Assembly: GCA_021234155.1 (NCBI GenBank)
Contig: JAJEKV010000023.1
Span: 3,460,801 to 3,524,800, forward strand
Direction: 5' to 3'
DNA: 64,000 nucleotides
Origin: Isoetes taiwanensis
Taxonomy: Eukaryota; Streptophyta; Lycopodiopsida; Isoetales; Isoetaceae
Under the pieces are notes generated by a model, which searched no databases, was not told the DNA's origin, and was given only the letters and a program-made list of their open reading frames with translations. Positions 1 to 12,724 of the stretch are shown here, piece after piece. The first letter of the stretch is position 1, and every line of letters starts with the position of its first letter. Position numbers and translations under genes: made by a program.

Positions 1-104
1 AACACCATGTTAATATAGACTTGAATAATGACCAATTGGAGGCTGTTAATCCCGAAGAGAAAAAGGAACTAAAATGCCAACATAGGAAGTCGTAATTCCT
101 ATGG

Positions 105-156
105 AACCTGTTTTTTAAACTTAAGCCAAGAACCTGTTTTTTAAACTTAAGCCAAG
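105..156. repeat. 26 bp tandem duplication
   Basis: The unit at 105-130 (starting AACCTG, ending GCCAAG) is repeated exactly at 131-156. No gene is visible around it; it looks like a local slippage or repair duplication. Confidence 0.85.
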
Positions 157-317
157 AATGATTAGGATCAAGGTGGTGTTAAAAGATGATGCCAATGCTA
201 ATTGATGAATTTAGATAACTATGCATATTGAAGACATCTTTTGCACACAATTTTGAGGACATTTTGACATTTCACCAAGTATCTTCTACATAGGGCGTCT
301 TTTGCATCCAGTTGACC

Positions 318-362
318 AAGAGAAATGTTCGCGGCGGCCTTGGCGCCGCGATAAATTTCGTA
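318..362. repeat. GC-rich palindromic transposon-end-like motif
   Basis: A GC-rich inverted repeat (CGCGGCGGCC arm, then GGCGCCGCG) is flanked by GAGAAATGTT and ATAAATTTCG. A closely similar motif lies in inverted orientation at 33,949-33,998, where TATTACAAGAAA precedes it. That resembles the CACTACAAGAAA start of many plant CACTA-type elements, so both may be eroded transposon ends. The identity is inferred; the shared motif is seen. Confidence 0.4.
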
Positions 363-374
363 ATAATAATAATG

Positions 375-660
375 TATTGGTAAATTGCTTTATGGATAAA
401 TCTTGACCATTGGATCAACAATACGCCACAAGATGCGAGGCATCACCTCTCTCACGAATAACAATCTTACATCATTAATAGTAAAGCAAATGCTTTATGG
501 GTAAATCTTGACATCTGAGATTGAGAATATTCCACAAGATGCCAAATAATAATTCTACATCGTTAATAATAAAGCAATGCTTTATGGATAAATCTCAGCC
601 ATTGAGATTGAGAATGTTCCATAAGATGCCAACCATTACCTCTCACTCTCAAATGATTAT
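375..660. repeat. Three degenerate tandem repeats of about 95 bp
   Basis: Each unit contains GCTTTATGG(A/G)TAAATCT, then ATTGAGATTGAGAAT or a variant, then CACAAGATGCCAA and a stretch reading ACCTCTC. Copies begin near 375, 484 and 574. Short reading frames across them are by-products of the repeat and do not look like genes. Confidence 0.65.
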
Positions 661-2021
661 TAAGTTTGCCCAATTCGTTTGGTATTTGGGGAGGGTATTC
701 TCGCAATGGTGGGAACTATGATTCTGGTATTGTATTGTATCTGAAACCGTATAATTTGGCATGTTTGAGTAGCTTGTTTCCATTTAGAGGTCTAATTTCT
801 AATTTTGATGTGTGTGCAAGTTCATTGTTGCCATGGTTGGGGAATTTCCATCCTAAATTATAGGGCGTGGATAGCGTTTCAGGGCACTTTCTTTTTCCAG
901 CCTGGGTTTTCTGGTTTTGTAGGTGCGGCCGAGCGGAGCAGGGGCAGCCGAAACTTAGGAGGTTCAAACAGAAAAAGGATGCAGATGGGATTAGGGCCAG
1001 TCCACCAAGAGCCAACGCTGGCTCTGGTTTTAGCGCATACATGGCCTGCCCTTGCCATCGAACTGAACCTCAGAGGGAATCAAAATGCTGGGAGGTGAGC
1101 CGATTAGGGGGATTCGGCCCTTGGGCTTCCCACCGAACCCATCAAGGAGTGAGGTGGTTGGAAAAAAAAGAAAAGAAAACCACCTTGAAAACGGTAACCG
1201 TGATTGTGAAGGCAGAATGGGTTCTTCCAAACGAGATCCGGGCAGCTCCAAATTTGACCCGCAGGTCTGTAGAATGCCGAATTAAAGGATCATGGTGGCC
1301 TTGAAACAGTGTTGCTCAAGCAAAGGTAAGAAGGCTGGTTTTGGAAGCATCTGCCGGATTGATACTTAGTGTGGATTTAGAAGGCAGGGTAAGAAGGCAG
1401 AGGTCGGGATTTAGAAGGCAGGGGTCGGGAAGGCAGAGGTGAGGATTCATAGTGTGGATTCATGCGCTCCTGATCGTCAGGATTCATTCCGGCAGGCTTA
1501 CGGCTGGGTTTTTCAATGGTGATGTGTAGCGATTCTACACCTTTGAAATTTGTAGGGGTCTTGCGTCCAAAAAACAGAAGGCCCTTCATTTGGCATAAAG
1601 GGAGGAATATTCCTCCCATCAACGGCCCAAACATAAAATGAAAACTTCCCATTAAGTATAATTAATATAAAAATGATTATATAGATGCTATACAAATATA
1701 CAAATAGTGCAAAAACAGTAAAAGAAAATGAAGAATACATAATGGTCTAAGATGCCCCACAAAACTAACAATCTTAACATTAGTTAAAAACATGGGACAT
1801 CACATCTTCTATTGCATATGACAATGAACCAGAGCATATACGATTCGTTAATTTTGATCCTACCAATGGTAGCCAAGGCCAAATTGGGCCTAGGTAAGTA
1901 GGTACCATCATATATAAGATATTTCTCGGGCACACATGTAGCACTAGAACTAGAAAGTAGAGAGATTTGATGGGTCTCATGCAATTCTCACTTTTTCCAG
2001 AACCAATGTATTGTTTTGGTA
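661..2021. other. Intergenic DNA, no gene recognised
   Basis: Short overlapping reading frames occur on both strands at 716-1,304 and 1,377-1,652, but none gives a recognisable domain or exon structure. A small purine-rich repeat (AAGGCAG...GTCGGG) occurs around 1,380-1,440. Nothing else is supportable. Confidence 0.5.
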
Positions 2022-2155
2022 TTGTTTTGGTGTGTTATGGGAGATGTTATTTTTTTGGTCTAGAAAAAAAATAAAAATTCAAAAAGCATTTGCAAGTTTA
2101 TGAATAACATATAAAATATTAAATATAGCATAAATCCCATAACACACCAAAACAA
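2022..2155. mobile_element. MITE-like foldback
   Basis: A 21 bp arm at 2,022-2,042 (core GGTGTGTTATGGGA) is perfectly complementary to 2,135-2,155, leaving an AT-rich spacer of about 90 bp without coding potential. Size and structure fit a small non-autonomous foldback or MITE. No target-site duplication was confirmed. Confidence 0.55.
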
Positions 2156-3658
2156 AAATTTTCAATTTTTTCTTTCTTCTTCTAGATCTAAACATGGCCA
2201 TAAAATGCGCCACCATAACGCCATCTTCCAAAGTAAAGAATGAAAGAGGCTCAAAAATATGTCCAACCTACCGCCTTCATTTCAATATGTTTATAAAAAG
2301 CTTATTGCACTACAATGATGCAAGACAAAGGACATCCCCGTTCATCTCCTCTTTCATGTGATGCAAAGATGAATCGAAAAGCAACCTCAAATTCTATCAT
2401 GCATACACTGAAAGCCGATAAATCAATTTATGGACAATTCAACACGTACGTCGGCGAGCCATCAAAATGTATATTCCAAAATCAGGCACAAGCTCAAGCT
2501 CAAACACAAGGAAGCTCAAGCTTATTAGGATCAAGCAAATCCCCGAGTTCAAGAATTATATTACCCCTGTTAGATAAAGCCACCCATCTCATCTCTAAGA
2601 TCCTTCGACATGCAAGTCATTTGTCTAATAAAAGCTCCTAGCTGCCTTCACATTTGTGGTTTCAAATCATAAGGCCTTAAACATATAAACAAAAAACGTT
2701 CTTAAAAAGCTTATTACGTTTGAAAATAACAAGCCCTTAAAAAGATAAATCAATAAAATAATAGAAGCCCTTAAAATAATAGAAGCTTTTTTATTTCCCT
2801 TTTCATTTTTAGCTACAACTTTTCCTCTATATTTATATGAACTCTCAGTGGTTCAACAGACACAAAAAAACCTTATTTTTAATAAATCTTTTCTCTCACA
2901 ACGAAGAGCTTGTAAAAATCATTTGCCAACGTAATTCCATTGAAGATGATGCGCAAAGCTCTTTCAACCATCTCTATAAAACTTTTATCCTAGGGTGTTC
3001 ATTCCTTTAAATTGGCCCTTAGAGAGATCTTTTTTGTCGAATGGCTTACCCGCAGAAAAGCTCCACATAATATGCAAAGATCACAAAAAATTAAGGAAAT
3101 TACACATTTATATGCAAGAATATACAAGTTTTGATAAATTGGGGAGTTCATTACAATATTTATCACATTCAATTCTCACTCTTTAGAAGATAGAATTTGG
3201 AGCGGGTCCTTGGAAGGTTTCATAAACCTTATCCTGGATAGTGTCAATTTTCAGAGGGACTTCTCTAGGTCTTGTTCCGGACGGTGTAAATTTTTAGGGG
3301 GCTTCTCTAAGCTCCACCATATGAGTGGAAGGCTCTATAGATACCAAAATAAAGTTCGTGAGGACCATTTACAAGCTAGAGTTGAAGCAATGCCCTAGGC
3401 CATGCTACATTGGAGAATCATGTATTCTAATTGGATTCAAGAATTTGAGCCAAAATTCAGGTAGGGAGATTGTGATATTGGAATGGTCATTTGCTCAGTA
3501 AGGTCATACAGTACAAGCATGCTGCAACTGCAGTATAATTCAAGGAAAATATAACTTGAACATGTACCAAAGTACTGAGCTTGATGCTCGTAGACAAGAT
3601 GGATTTGAGCAGATAGAACACAGGAATTCAGTGGAAAATTTCACCACTAATCCAGATA
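2156..3658. other. Intergenic AT-rich DNA, no gene recognised
   Basis: Contains one 108-codon reading frame (2,315-2,641, +) with a low-complexity Gln/Ala run and no recognisable domain, and otherwise AT-rich sequence. It forms the flank of the LTR element that starts at 3,659. Confidence 0.45.
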
Positions 3659-5180
3659 GCAGACATTCCATGTATTTATATGTTATACATACAAATACAT
3701 GACATGTCACCACAGGTACATAATGGTACCTTGGCCATTATTGAATAAGCCAAAAGGATTAAAGTTAGTTATGTTGATTTGCCCTTTAATTAAATAAGCT
3801 AAATACCTAAGATTAGTTAATTAATAACTCATTATATTAACTAATTAGTAATTCATTGACTAAGCAAATGCCACTTGGGCCAATCCAATTGGTCCAAGAG
3901 AAGTCGCTAATTTTGGCCTAACCAAATTGGGGCTTTTGCCCCAATTCGATTTGGGGGCAATTGGAGAAGGAGAAAGAGCCTATTCAACTAGCAGAGCATG
4001 GAGAACTTGAGAGATGGAAGATCTAGCTCAAATATCAGTTAATAGGCTTAGTTAGCTTGAGATTCTAGATAGAGATTAATCCTTGGTTGCTTAGATGGAT
4101 GGTTAATCTCTTATTGATGTTTTGTTTGAAGTTATGAATGGATTTATGAGTTATAGTAGTTCTTATGTTGCATCTCTTGTGCTTGTGGGATTACCAGGGG
4201 TAGAGACCTAAAGCTATGTAGAAGTAAAAATGCTCCTAGCTAGAATCCCTTAAATCCCAATAAATGCGGCCTGTGCACAAGAGCCCATCCAGCTATGGAT
4301 GCTATGCCAAGAATGAGCACCGTGATAACGGGTACAATGGTGAAGTGGAGGTGGAGCCTTCTTTCGAGCGTGGCTACCGGGCTCCTACAAAGGTGCTAAA
4401 CCTATAGTCACCACCGCATGCAAAAGCCGGGTATGCGTCTGACACTTCTTAGGTCGCAGCCGGAAGTCCCAAAAGGATAGCCAGGGCTCGATAGGTGCGG
4501 TGAGCCGACCTACGGATTTTGGAGGGTAAGTCGGGTATGGATGCATCGGCGCCCATGGTGCCACGATCCTCTAGCGCACCCATGGAACCATTGTGCCCAA
4601 GAAAGGGACCCATCCCTGACCCCTCATCGGACCGTGGAGATGTAACACATAGTAGTCTCATAGGGTGAATCCATGAGATTACATCTCCCAAGGCTACATT
4701 CACGCTTATAACATATTCCGACCCTATCTCGCAAAGTGTGCAATGAGGGGGATGGAGTGGACGATCCTAGCCATTGTTCTATGCCGCCCAATGCCATTGT
4801 CATGACTCGCCCTCATTGATATCCCGAGGCCTTTGACCGTTAGTTGACTCCCTTTGAGTCCGAGCCCCGTTAGAACCTTCATTTCGATGCTATGTAGATT
4901 GGTATTATGTGATGTCATTTTGTTGATGGATGGACTACCCTTCGTGGTGGTATATATTATGTATATTGTTGCTAGGTGCTAACATGTATATATGCTTCCG
5001 CTACATAGGATTTTTCCATAGAAGGCGGGATGAATGACACCTTCGCGCCCTTCACCCCGACACTTGCCCATCACAAGTGGTCCGAGTCCATGCAGGCCCT
5101 TTCCGCGGTGATGGAGTTGCCATGGGAGGAATTTCCGTATTTATATGGTTCAAGCATCGTATAGGTTCGGGAGCATCACA
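3659..5180 (+). mobile_element. 5' LTR of a plus-strand LTR retrotransposon
   Basis: This stretch of about 1.5 kb is directly repeated, with divergence, at 21,032-22,544. It is also present inverted and broken at 8,149-9,031 plus 16,288-16,504. It ends in ATCACA, one base before a primer-binding site, and the intact copies begin TGTGACGT, so the termini form a short TGTGA/TCACA inverted repeat. The first few bases of this copy are eroded. No coding capacity is expected within an LTR. Confidence 0.8.
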
Positions 5181-5181
5181 A

Positions 5182-5193
5182 TGGTATCGAGCC
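5182..5193 (+). other. Retrotransposon primer-binding site
   Basis: TGGTATCGAGCC directly follows the LTR end after one base. It matches the initiator-tRNA-Met-complementary site (TGGTATCAGAGC type) used by many plant LTR retrotransposons, allowing for mutation. It fixes the orientation of this element as + strand. Confidence 0.75.
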
Positions 5194-8148
5194 ATGATCT
5201 TGGTAGACCGGATCATAGCACCGCCATGTCCTAACTCGTTAGGTCAAATAGTTAGTAGGGGGTACTAACGTAGAAAATTCTCAGTATGCCTAGGCGAAAA
5301 GAGGGGTAGCTGGAAAGAGAAATGTTAAGGAGAAAGGTGAGAGTCCTTGAGTTTTGGTAGAAAGAGGTCACTTGCTCCTGAGGCCATAACTTTTGTAGGA
5401 ATTTTGGATAAAGGCTATTGTTGTGCCATTGCGCTCTGAAACACTCGAATTAGCTAAGAGCCCCATCAAGAGATGCTCCGATGAAAGATTTGCAAAAGTG
5501 GAGCCAAACAGAAAAACGATTTTAGAATTATATTTAAAACCCTCAAAACCCCTATATGCCACTTTATATGCGCCCCTATAAAAATGTTATATAAAAATTT
5601 CTGTTTAAAAAAAAAAAAAAGAGGGGGGTTCTTGAGGTGGTGCAAGGAGGGAAAAAGGGATTTAGAATTGATTTTAAGGGGCAAAAATCCCCTATGCGCC
5701 ACCTTATACATGCCGTGTAAATTTTTTAAAAAAAAAATGAAAATTACGCCATTGGACTTAAAAAGACTTGAACCCACGACCTCCCAACTCTAGCCATGGG
5801 CACTTACCACCATGCCAAGCTTCCTTGAATATAATATATGTTTTTTGTGTACTTATTATACACATCTGATACTCTATTTTCCCTAAAGCAGCCAACTCCA
5901 TTAAAAAGTCTATTGTGCGGACTTGAACCCTTGACCTCGTACCACAAAGCCAACACAATAAGCTTCCTTTCAATGGATGTAGTAGTTCTCGTTCTACTTA
6001 TTCAATAGTGCCCCCAATTTCTTTCAAAATGGAAGACTCCTGTCTAGTAATCGCCCTTCCCTAAACTAATGCTGTGGTGGCAACAATTGTGCAACCATGG
6101 CAAGATACGATCACCTAAGGGTTATTATTGTCATTCGGACATGAGTTCCGCGAATGAGCGATGGAAGTGAACTTCTATGCGCGAGATGGAAACTTCTAAG
6201 TTGGATCCAAACCCATTATCCTCTCTGATACGTTGGGTAACAACAGTAATCTAGAAGTACCGAAATTTCTAGTGTAGATATTCAAATATTTTTCCCCTTG
6301 CACATGCCTTGGTAGCAAATTTCTTTCAGCCTTGCCATGATTTAATCTATATTATATTCATGTGCTATATATTATACCTTATTTGACTTTATATACTGGG
6401 GTTGAGTAAAAATACATAGAGACAACCGTAGCTAACACTTTTTTTTCTTTAGTGTCTAAGTTTTGACTCACCTCACTTCCCAGAGAACGAATCTCTCTTG
6501 GCCAACCAACTAGGAACTGCCAGGCAACACCTCTCTAGGCCATGGATTTGGATTTTTTTTTTAACCATCACCCTTCAATACTTCTTCTCAATGGTCGTGC
6601 TCTTTTTATAGACCATTCCCCTCGATCACGGACATATTCGATGAGACATATTGATTGCTTGTGTTGAAACCCCCATAACAATGTCAACACTTCACTCGAA
6701 TTTATCTAGAGCATAAATTTTAGTATTATTTTGCGCCAAATCTCACCGCCTATATGGCAGTGATTATTTGTCTGCACCACATGCCTGTCAAATTGACGGT
6801 GGCCAACCCTCTTTTGGAGTTGTTCTACCATAACAGTTTGATGGCATCCAACTATTATTGACTAGTCACCTCCTTCTAGGGTATCTAGATATGGTTGGGG
6901 CAAAGTATTTTTAACCATTACTTTAGAAGTTCCATAAATAAACTTATATATTCCAAGGGATTATATGCATATCCCAAAAGACCATGCCACTCAAAGACCT
7001 CTCAAGAGGTTTTGTTAATGCTGCCAAGTTGGAGCTGTGGCAGACGAATGCCACACCCTTTAGAGCTGTCTGGCATATCATGAAATTAGGACACGCTACG
7101 CTAAGCTGGTCTGGCCTGGCCAGCCCTTGCATGAGATGTTGGGCACGACCTCGGTGCGGATGCTGGGATTATACCTTCAAGAGACCAAGGATTGATAGTA
7201 GAACCAGCTCGGTTCTCGGGCACTCGCCTGATATGTGTACATATTTCTTTCCCCTCATGATAGATCTCTGTACAGTTTGACAAGACTCTTATTCCTGTCA
7301 CGATTCTTCCCTCGAAAACCCTTCGGGGCGGGGGTTTTTTAACCCAGATAGTAATATGTTTTCCACGCCTCCTTTTTGGGTCCCATAGGCTGATTGGTCT
7401 CCATGCACGATAAAAACTCTAGTCTACTCTATTCTATTAAAAAGGTTATTGGTGAAATTATTGTTCACCATGTTGTCCCACGAATTGAAAGTCTTCTTCC
7501 TTAAGCCACGTACCAACCCTTTAAAGAGTTCTCCAGCCCTTGCTGCCTTTCAAGCCGCAAATCTATCCTTGCCTGCTAGTGGAGACCACCCCTCAAGTCA
7601 TGCCACTCATCCAAAAGTTGTGAAGGTAATAACCTTCCCATCTAGGTCGCTAAATATGGCGAACAAGGGTCCTTCATTCCTTTTCTTCTTTAATATGTTT
7701 TCTACCTCTATGGTTGATTTTAGTTACCCCGGCCCTTGAAGTGTGTTGCTTATTAATTCCAACATTGCTCATCGACTGTACACGTGATACAACATATACA
7801 ATTCACTCTTTGGTTGTAAGCCTTATTCCGTAGAGTCATCAAACCATTTACTCCTTCAAATATTCTTTAACCCTCTTGTTGGCTTCTAAGCCACTATAAC
7901 AGTCTATGTTCTAAGGTATAGCTATGCGTTAGATTTTCCCTATGCCTTTTAACCCACACGTTGGGGGTTATGATATAACGTCGTCATAGACCTTAAAACT
8001 ATTAGTCATTGGGTTCTTCTATCATGACATCATGCCACTGTTGTGGCATTACAAATGATTTGGCATTCCCATATAAGCCATAGTCATGTTCTATTTTAGA
8101 GAGTGCACTTTCTTGAGATTCGTAAGTTATCTAGAGTCATCAGGGCCT
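5194..8148 (+). mobile_element. Degenerate internal region of the LTR element
   Basis: Lies between the primer-binding site and the inverted LTR at 8,149. No gag or pol domain can be read; the reading frames (for example 6,984-7,280 and 7,449-7,739) are short and unrecognised. Two tRNA-like SINE heads sit at 5,750-5,985. The element looks old or non-autonomous. Confidence 0.45.
5750..5985 (-). mobile_element. Two tRNA-derived SINE-like heads
   Basis: On the - strand, 5,758-5,820 contains a box-A-like TGGCATGGTGG followed about 40 bases later by a box-B-like GGGTTCAAGTCT. A second box-B-like GGTTCAAGTCC lies near 5,920-5,930 with a poorer box A. No cloverleaf closes properly, so functional tRNA genes are unlikely. 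SINE or tRNA-pseudogene origin is inferred. Confidence 0.35.
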
Positions 8149-9031
8149 TGTGATACTCCTTAATTATACGATGTTCCCATCATATAAATAGGGGAAATTC
8201 CCATCCCATGGCAACTCAATCACCATGGAAAGACCCTATGTCTGACTCAGACCACTTTGATGGCCAAGTGTCCGGGTGAAGGGCACAGAGGTGTCATTCA
8301 TTCCAGGCCTTCTACGGGAAGTCCTATATAGCGGAAGTGTACATACATATTAGTACCTAACAAGAATATGCATAAATAATATACCATCTCGAAGGGTGGC
8401 CCATCCATCATCAAGGCAACATCAACATAACACCAATATAACACATGAAATGCATCATAAATGAGGGTTCTACCTTGGGCTCAGACTCCAAGGGGGTCAA
8501 CTGACGGTTAGGGCCTCCGAATATCAATAGACAGAGTCATGACAATGGCATTGGCTGGCATAAAACAATGACTAGGGTAGTCCACTCCATCTGCCCCCCA
8601 GGCACACTTTTGCGATAGGGGGAAACATGCTATGGCGTGAATATAGCCTTCCGAAGACGTAATCTCATGGATTCACCCTATGAGACTACTCCAAGTTGCA
8701 TCTTCCCAATCTGATGAGGCAGGTCAGGGATGGGTCTCCTCAGGGAGTACAATGGTTCCATGGGTGCGCTAGAGGATGCACCATCGGCACCCATGCATCG
8801 GTACCCGACTTACCCCCAAAAATCCATAGGCCGACTCACCGCATCTATCGAGCCCCCGGCCATTCTTTTCGGACCTCGACCAAGAAACCAAGAGGTGTCG
8901 GACCCATACCCAAAGGAAGACACACGGACCGACTATAAGTCTAGCACACTATAAGTGGTCGCCTCTCAAAGCAAGGCTCCACCTTCACTTCACCATTGTA
9001 CTCAAGTTATCCGGTGCTCATTCTTGACATA
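8149..9031 (-). mobile_element. Inverted LTR, distal part
   Basis: The reverse complement aligns with the second half of the LTRs at 3,659-5,180 and 21,032-22,544, ending in TATCACA at 8,149. No primer-binding site follows on the - strand. It is therefore either the 3' LTR of a second, opposite-strand element or part of an inversion. The rest of this LTR is at 16,288-16,504, split off by a LINE. Confidence 0.7.
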
Positions 9032-9271
9032 ACTTTTTTTCTTCTTTTTCCCCTTTTTTTTTTGGAGAGTAAGAGTAGATTTTTCCATTAATCAAGAAAA
9101 ATGCTATCAAAAGCAGAAGATAAAGCAAAGTACATCAGACTCCAACCTTTCTAGAGAAAGAAGGGGAGATAAAGTCAATATAAGTATGTAGACAAATCAA
9201 AAGATTGTGGATTTAACATCAAAATCAGATAGTCAACTTTCTTGTAGCAAAGGTTTCAAAGTCAAAAGAGT

Positions 9272-10800
9272 TCAACCACGAATTCCAAAACCAAAAAGTT
9301 GCACATGATCATCACTTAAAAGGAAAATATAAGCAATCAGAACCCAAACAAGATTAGGAATTAAAGTTGAGTAGTTGGTAGCAAAGTAGGTGTGCAGGTA
9401 TTCCATGAAGAGACCAAAAAAGGCTAGGCAGGAAATCAGATTATGAGCAGAGCGAGTCAATTTTGGCATTAAAATAGGAGTGGAAAGGGTCAGCAGAACC
9501 AAAGGTATAAAGGTCCGCTGTCTCATCAACAGCTTCATCCAAGCAAGAGATAGCAGATTCACTCAAGCTCAACAAGGAACCATATAGATCTGCCAGCAAT
9601 CTATGAGTATAGTATTGCTCCCTGTATCTTGAGAATTGATCCTCTGACATGTAATATACATAGAGATGAAATCAAACATGCAGTACACTTGAACCACTTC
9701 TCTGCAGAATAATCCTGGTAAATCTGACTTCTTGCTCATATCTGTCTCATCCATATTTAACTTGCTCATCAGCTGGTTTAATTCCATGTCTGCATCTTTC
9801 TTTAAAAGACTGTCCCCCAATTCTCCAAGGCTCCTCTTACACAGATTCGGGTAGGCCATGAATATCACAGAAGACAGAATTAGAATCATTAACATTCAAA
9901 TTAGAGACAAATAAATCAAAGAAACCCTTGAAAGCACCAATTGAGTCCCATTTTCTATTATACTTGTCGAAGAAACTTCCTTTTTATGGGTCGAGGTAGT
10001 AGATTCAATATCTAGCTGAAAATGCATCTTAATCCAAAAAATTGAGAGGTTCTTATTACCATGCACAATTCTATTTCTAGCTTTCCAAATATTCCATAAT
10101 GCAATAAACATAATAGTATTTGCAAATGCACAGTTGTTTTGTATATAAGACAACAAATTACCAGTGACCATCGAGGGGAAGAGAGTACCCAACTTATCAT
10201 TAAACCATGACAAAAAGGATTAAGTTTAGGGTTTAGAAAGATATGATCAAGACTTTCTTCCATCATGCAACCAAGGTGACAGAGCTTGTAGAGATAACTT
10301 GAAGATTTGGAATACTTCTATGAGCCAAAAGCCAAATGAAGAAACTCACCTTAAGCGCATTTAAGGAATTCCACACTTCTTGAAAGAGAGCATTACCTTC
10401 CTCCTCGAGATAGATCATTTAATAATTGTCTTAGAGGATACATCGATCCATTAATGCTTGAGTAGATCTTACTAACCTTGTAATGACATTTACCATTCAG
10501 ACACCAGGTAGTTGCTTTAGGCACAGAATGATTTAGCGAATTCTGAAGAAGGATAGATTTAATATGAAGATAAATCTTTTTGTCACTAGAAGTACCCCTA
10601 ATATTTCTGAGAGGTCCGTGATATGAGTTTGTTGTTGATGTAGAGATCACTTAAAGTAGTGAAGCCATAGTCAATCCACTTCTTATAGATCCTTGGGTGT
10701 CTCGTAGCTAAAACCTTATTGGGATAATTTTTAAGCACAGGGTTCCAGAAGATAGTCATTTGCAAGTTGAGATCATCGGAAGCAAAGATAGTAAAAATCT
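9272..10800 (-). pseudogene. LINE reverse transcriptase C-terminus and zf-RVT remnant
   Basis: Broken - strand frames at 10,650-10,393, 10,266-9,896, 9,895-9,569 and 9,562-9,272 include EESLDHIFLNP and IMFIALWNIWKARNRIVHGN, a pattern typical of the zinc-binding region downstream of plant LINE and reverse-transcriptase-like genes. It is degenerate and non-functional. Confidence 0.6.
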
Positions 10801-11544
10801 AGAGTGGACAAGTCGATTTTAATTAAAGTGGGACTCATTCCATTCCCACTTTTTTTCGAACTCGTTATTTTACACAAGAAGGAGCACCTAAACCAAAACT
10901 GCCCTTAATTCAATTTTTGTCTCATATCGCATCCAAGCTTTCTCCTAGTTTTTGCCTGATAAGCAGTCGAGTCCCTTTTTGGGGCTTATTTGTCATTCAA
11001 AATAAGAGTTTTTCGTGAGGGTGAATTCCTTTACCAAGACATTTTGGCTCTATTTTCTTAGGTGGGTAGACAAGAGATCACAAATTCCAACAAAAAATTA
11101 AGCAAATTGTTTACTTAATCACCAAAAAATACTAGTTTTGAGATACCTTATATTTATAAATGGGCTCATTACAATATATATTACAAGGTGAAGCGACCAT
11201 AGTGGTCATATTATCACAATGATTACACCCTCTTCACACATGAACCACCTAGTGCAAACGGGCGCGTGGAGCTCAACCAAGTCACTTGGAGCAACTTACG
11301 GACGATATAGAAATTTGTATGAGGAGTTCCTTCATAGGCCACGTGCTTGTATGTCCAACCGATGTCACCACCCTCTTCGGCATCTTTCTTCAATGAACTG
11401 GTCTTTTCATTGCTCCCAAGCATGTACTATCTGGTCGAGATAAGGACCGCAAAAGACAAATTCAAGTTAGTCAAGGATGCTACAAAAAAAATTAAAATAA
11501 AACACGCCTCTTAGGGCCATTTTTGGAAAATATACAGGCACGAG

Positions 11545-11998
11545 AGCCTTTCGACTCGGGAAGTCGAAAGGTAGCTCAAAGCCGAAAAACGCAGTTTTAG
11601 GGCTGAGCAGGCCTTTCGACTTGCGAAGTCGAGAAAGGCGTACCAAAAGCTTAAAAAACGCAGGTTTAGGGTCGAGAAGGTCTTTCACAGTCGAAGTCGA
11701 AAGGCGCTTCAAAGCCGTAAACGCAGTTTTAGGGATCGGGAGGGTTTCTCGACTCACAGTCGAAAAGGCGCTCAAAGCCGTAAACGCAGTTTTAGGGAGG
11801 GCCTTTCGACTCGCTGAGTCGAAAGGCGAAAAGGCGCTTCAAAAGCCGAAACACGTTTTAGGGGTCGAGAAGGCCTTTCGACTCATGAAAGTTGAGAAAG
11901 GCAGCTCAAAGTTTAAAAAAATGCAAGTTTGAGGGCCTTTCTCGACTCGCGAGTCGAATAAAAAAAGGGCAATTTCAAAGCTCAGAGTCCGAGAAGGT
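11545..11998. repeat. Tandem array of hairpin-bearing repeats, about 55-70 bp each
   Basis: About seven imperfect units. Each has a self-complementary core (CCTTTCGACT ... AGTCGAAAGG) followed by CAAAGCCG(T)AAACGCAGTTTTAGGG or a variant. Unit boundaries fall near 11,545, 11,610, 11,680, 11,742, 11,800, 11,870 and 11,935. The 103-codon frame through the array is a by-product of the repetition. Confidence 0.8.
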
Positions 11999-12537
11999 CG
12001 AAAATGAATAACCTTCAAACATCCTATGTATTTTCTATGAAAAAATACCCTCCCCATAAATTTCCTACGTATTTTCCATGAAAAATAGACCCTCCCCATG
12101 TATTATCTAATGGACACATATCCAATGGACCCTCCCCCTTTCTAATGGACCATACCATATAGCTATATGAAGAGGGGACCATTGGGCTCATATTTAGCTA
12201 TGTAAAGAGTAATGCCTAATGCATAACATATGCACCTATAATGCACATTATAACCTACGAGAGCCTATTAGACCTATGCATTAAATCTATTAATATGCAT
12301 TAGACCTGTATATTAATATGTACTTGTCCCCATTTTGTGTATTGAACCTTTAAAATGGGTTAAACAAGGTGTAAATTATATCATGATCTTCGCAAAGTTA
12401 AATTTTTACCTTACAATAAGAATATATACCTAGAAAACGTGCACCATGGCAACGTAATGTTTAACGTGTGAACATAATAGCACACACATGAAAAGAGGAA
12501 ATTGGGGACACGTCAAAATATAATCCTATATTATTAG

Positions 12538-12724
12538 CATTTATTTTACACTTTCTTTTGCAACGTATTATTTCACCCTTTTTTTTTCTAATACCCCGCC
12601 TTTTTTTCCCGCCCATGCTTGAATTTTAAAATCATTTATTTTACACTTTCTTTTTTGACGTATTATTTTACCCCTTTTTTTCTAATACCCCGCCTTTTTT
12701 TCCCGCCCATGGTTGAATTTTAAA
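12538..12724. repeat. 95 bp tandem duplication
   Basis: The units at 12,538-12,632 and 12,633-12,724 share TTATTTTACACTTTCTTTT, then TAATACCCCGCC, TTTTTTTCCCGCCCATG and TTGAATTTTAAA. They differ by a few substitutions and small indels. Confidence 0.85.

Noticed and set aside
5758-5985. Functional tRNA genes on the - strand
   Set aside because: Box-like motifs are present, but no acceptor stem or full cloverleaf can be formed.
11621-11932. 103-codon frame with repeated AVNAVLG
   Set aside because: It lies entirely within the hairpin repeat array; periodicity of the DNA explains the repeated peptide.
11545-11998. Possible CRISPR array
   Set aside because: Repeats are imperfect, directly adjacent and of variable length without unique spacers, and this is plant DNA.
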